Shown: piece by piece, positions 60,826 through 64,000 of the stretch
Position numbering within the stretch: position 1 is the stretch's first letter
How the letters are laid out: each line of letters starts with the position of its first letter
Source of the DNA: Telmatactis stephensoni
Lineage: Eukaryota > Cnidaria > Anthozoa > Actiniaria > Isophelliidae
Assembly (NCBI GenBank): GCA_029948255.1
Contig: JALIZF010001247.1
Coordinates: forward strand, 1-64,000
Length of the DNA: 64,000 bases
Direction: 5' to 3'
The notes under the pieces: model-generated
Told to the model about the DNA's origin: nothing
Databases searched by the model: none
Seen by the model: only the letters and a program-made list of their open reading frames with translations
Position numbers and translations under genes: made by a program

Positions 60826-62756
60826 CCTGGGGTAGGCCTAAGTGTTCGTTTTCAGTGCAAGCCATTATACGAATTAGCAATTAAGGCGGTTGTAAAATAA
60901 AGCCAGATCATTTGCACAAATAGTTGACCTAGTCAGGTGCAAGCAAATTCATAGCTCAATAGACTGAATAGATTTTTAGCTTGCTCATATCCAGCAGATA
61001 AATTTACTTATAATATCTTATTGTATTTGTGTTATTTTGCTTTAAAATAATGAAATCTAGGAATCTTAGTTGCTAATTCATTCTATTTGTGTTTCTAAGT
61101 AGCGTCTGATTGACATCGAAATGCAAATGTGCATATAACTATAGGACAGGAAGTTACAACAAACTAAATGTCTGAAAAGAATTAAAAAGGAAGAAATATA
61201 TTTACAGCACAAAAATAACAGATATGCTAAAGGAAATGAATTAACTTTGTGGAAATTGTTCATAAACTTTTTGCTTTCAGTTTTGTTGGATGCAGATCTT
61301 TTTCTCTCTCGACGTTTTACGTATTAAGAGTTAATTAAAATAAGGATAAGTTTCGAAAGTTTGGGAAATCCTTTATTTCACTCAAAATCTCAAATGAGAA
61401 AAAGGAAAAATATTCACATTCACAGAGATAACAGATATGTTAAATCTAGTGTAATAACTTTGAGGAATTATTCAAAAACTTTTCGCTTTTTGTTGTTGTT
61501 GTTGGATGATCTTTTTCTCCATGTTTTGTGTACAGAGAGGTGAATAAAGAATAGTGGAGAAAGTGCGAGAACGGCGTAGTGATTTAGCGGGATTTATTAA
61601 ACTTAACTATTCCTTTGTTTAATTTCGAAGATGTTAGTTTAAAATTCGAGTGGAATAACTGTTTTCTTAAGATTTCTTTAGTTTTGAACGATTTTGTTAT
61701 AAAAGCCAAGTCAAAGGAAAGTTGAAAGATTTGTGTTTGCCACTGGCATAAATTAAGATCAAAACTTTCTTCAAGTTTTATTTTTTTAAATTTCAAGTTC
61801 TTTGATCAATAGCTACAATAGTTTATTATAAATGTTTTAACACAATATTCCCGGCCAGCCGCTTTCTTCAAACATATCTTCTTCACATATTTTCTAGCAA
61901 TGCGGCCTGATCTTACAAACTCGGAAATCTGAGATCAAAGTCGGTTCGATTTCTGTGCTCGGTGCACTTATCATCAGTCATAATATCCATACTGATCTAT
62001 ATTATGTTCTTTTAAATTACTCGGAAAATAGTAAACATACCTTCTGAAGTGAAGCAACAGTCGTCTTCAGTGTTTCAAACAGATCGATTTTGATTAAACT
62101 TTTATCATATTGTAAATAAATAGATTTTTTTATGAAATTGTACCTGAAAAGCCCATTTGGGAGTTATGAATAGATATGTATGTATGTATATACAGTCATT
62201 CTCAAAAAGGTTGTCCAGATGACATTTTGTCATTAATAACTGACATATTTGCACATATCACATTTTCAATTTTCTGGCAAGAATTTTAACTTTAGCTGCA
62301 AAACTACTATTCATTATACACAATATATAATATACAATGTACTTTTGTATTCATAACTCAAAAATGTCAATTTCAAGCTTCAAAGGCTCACTTAATCATT
62401 TCCCACAAGCTTTAAAATTAACCTTGAGTTTCATTTGTTGTCCTTGAGTTGTTGAGACACTGTCAAGAATATTGTTTTTAAAGCATTTTCACTAAGAAAA
62501 AGACCTTTACCATTGATGTTGTAATTTGTCTTTGTGAACTTACACTTACAAAAAAGGCGCGCGGGAATCCATGCAGCCTCGTGCGGGCGCGAAAATCGGA
62601 AGTCAAATGAAAGGGCATGAAAGGCGAAAAAGTTATGAAATTCCATTTAATAAGAAGATAATAATTGATAGCGGATATAATTGTTTCTCATGAGCAGAAG
62701 GGCGGTGGAAAGCTAAATTGTATATCTAATTGTAGCTTCAATAAATTATGAGCCCT

Positions 62757-62963
62757 CCAGTAGCGGATCTAGGATTTTTCAAAGACGGTTTCCGTTTCTT
62801 TAAATCAACTGTGTATAATACTCTACGCGACACAACGCAAAACTTCTAACAATTTTTATAAGACATATTTATATTACCTAGAAAAAGTCAAACCTTCAAG
62901 GGGGGTTCCGTGGACCCCTTTGAGCCCCCCCCCCCCCCCTTCCCCTCCTGGATCTGCTACTGC
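62757..62963. mobile_element. MITE spanning the right duplication breakpoint
   Basis: CAGTAGCGGATCTAGG at the left and CCTGGATCTGCTACTG at the right form its inverted ends; a G/C homopolymer run lies inside. The unit 1 copy (from about 27331) is cut at 27465 by the duplication junction. Confidence 0.68.
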
Positions 62964-63560
62964 CCCCATCATTTTTCTAATGGTCCATCCCGTAAGGGTT
63001 TTGTACTATTACTACTACTAATTTTATGGTTTTAGTGTTGTGCTCTAAGTTACCTCCCAGGCATAAAATAAAATAAACAGCAAAACAAACAAAAAACATA
63101 ACTTTTATTTTCTTGATATCATTTTTTTCAACATTTACAAAGGCCATATGACAAGATAGGATGTCTATACAAGTATAAAAATTGACAGAAACAACATTAA
63201 AGAAAGATTTAAAACAAACCGCTAAAGCAAAAACGGTAAAAAGAAACGAATGTACATAAATGATATGAAAAAAAAATGTCATTGAAGATCAGTGTATTTG
63301 AGTAATTGGAACATTAAAGATGAATGTCAAAGTTGCAGAATCTGTTGTTGTTTCCTAAGTTATATTCAGAAAACGTTTTTACAAGCAGTTGAGTACACAC
63401 ACTGTACACTGTTGTACTACAAGAGGCTGCACAATATAAATATAAACATACTTCATCTTTTGGTTGATGATAGGCAGCAATAAGGTGGATGTTTTCTTTG
63501 TATTATGTCACAGCATGTCTCCATGTGTTTTATGTACATGTTTATTATAAAAGCCATTGC
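62964..63560. other. Right flank: probable 3' UTR of the gene ending at 63561
   Basis: Outside the duplication. A-rich on the plus strand, with AATAAA on the minus strand at 63546-63541 and 63109-63104. No other feature seen. Confidence 0.4.
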
Positions 63561-63651
63561 TCAGTATACAACAGAATTCAAAGGGTCTGCACGTATATCT
63601 GATAGATCTATCGCTGCATCAACTTCCTCATCAATCTCTCCAATAACAGCA
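63561..63651 (-). CDS. Last coding exon of an unidentified gene
   Basis: An acceptor TTTTAG precedes TGCTGTTATTGG. The frame reads AVIGEIDEEVDAAIDLSDIR then ADPLNSVVY and TGA at 63561-63563. AATAAA on this strand lies at 63546-63541 and again at 63109-63104, so the 3' UTR may run to about 63.09 kb. An acidic C-terminal tail; I do not recognise the protein. The rest of the gene lies right of the window. Confidence 0.5.
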
Positions 63652-63725
63652 CTAAAATAACCAAAATTTGCAATTAAATATTTACTGAAAAATGATAATG
63701 GTGAGTTGTTTTACTAGATTAGGGA

Positions 63726-63915
63726 AGCAAGGGTGACCAAACAGTGAGAGCGCCTGTCTGTCACCTATGTGGTCCCAAGTTTGATTCCCGGATGGAGCAT
63801 CACATGTGGCTTAAGTTTCTTGTTCGTTCTCTCACTTGGGTTTTTTCTCCAGGTACTTTGTTTTTTCCTCCCTCAGTAAAAACAAACTAGTTTCGATCTA
63901 AGCTGTGCTCAGTGA
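63726..63915 (+). mobile_element. SINE-like element, plus strand
   Basis: Head GGTGACCAAACAGTGAGAGC, box B-like CCAAGTTTGATTCCCGG, then a TTCTTGTTCGTTCTCTCA tail region ending in CCTCCCTCAGTAAAAAC. Related in layout to the SINEs in the introns. Confidence 0.5.
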
Positions 63916-64000
63916 TCAGACATGGGTCATATGGTGGCTGCTACGTGTGTGTATGTAAATTTGTATGTAAATATGCAACTGTTTCATAATGAAAGTGCCC

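Larger units (their letters stand above)
27466..62892. repeat. Tandem duplication, unit 2
   Basis: Second copy, about 8.8 kb longer than unit 1 because of added mobile elements. It ends after AAAAAGTCAAA at 62892, where unit 1 jumps to the start of unit 2. Three to four shared bases (CCT/ACCT) sit at the junction. Confidence 0.92.

Overview
Eukaryotic, almost certainly animal, DNA. It is AT-rich, with multi-exon genes, consensus GT-AG introns, tRNA-derived SINEs, many foldback/MITE elements, a BEL/Pao LTR element, a Penelope-like element and a CACTA-type DNA transposon. The protein family (polycystin-1-like receptor/channel with FN2, REJ, GPS, PLAT and PKD-channel parts) and the element mix suggest a cnidarian, probably an anthozoan such as a stony coral. 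The species assignment is inference.

Layout. Most of the window is one large head-to-tail tandem duplication. Unit 1 is about 821-27465 (26.6 kb) and unit 2 about 27466-62892 (35.4 kb). Each unit carries one complete minus-strand gene for a giant polycystin-1-like protein. Gene 1 runs 23332 to 3928 and gene 2 runs 59151 to 32236. I assembled 20 coding exons for each by eye. All intron phases agree and both frames stay open (about 2622 and 2621 residues), so both paralogs look functional. Two possible non-coding 5' exons lie near 26.4/27.1 kb and 62.0/62.5 kb.

The predicted protein has a signal peptide, a Cys-rich WSC-like domain, an FN2 domain, a REJ-type region, a large glycosylated Cys-rich region with two furin-like sites, a GPS (Cys...CNHL/T), TM1, PLAT, TM2-6, a polycystin extracellular domain, and a six-helix channel with pore (11 TM in all). 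The two copies are nearly identical in the membrane half. They differ strongly in the FN2 exon and the start of exon 8.

The units differ in mobile DNA. Unit 2 alone has a BEL/Pao element with identical LTRs (44246-48550), a 4.1-kb CACTA-like element with a 3-bp target duplication (33732-37844), a 5'-truncated Penelope-like element with a GIY-YIG domain (28188-28855), a nested hairpin element (29484-30200), a 0.9-kb unknown insertion (31021-31928) and a short MITE (52759-52902). Unit 1 alone has several smaller insertions, including a tRNA-like one near 16.4 kb. The right end holds the last exon of an unidentified minus-strand gene (63561-63651). No bacterial-type features, CRISPR arrays or functional RNA genes were found.
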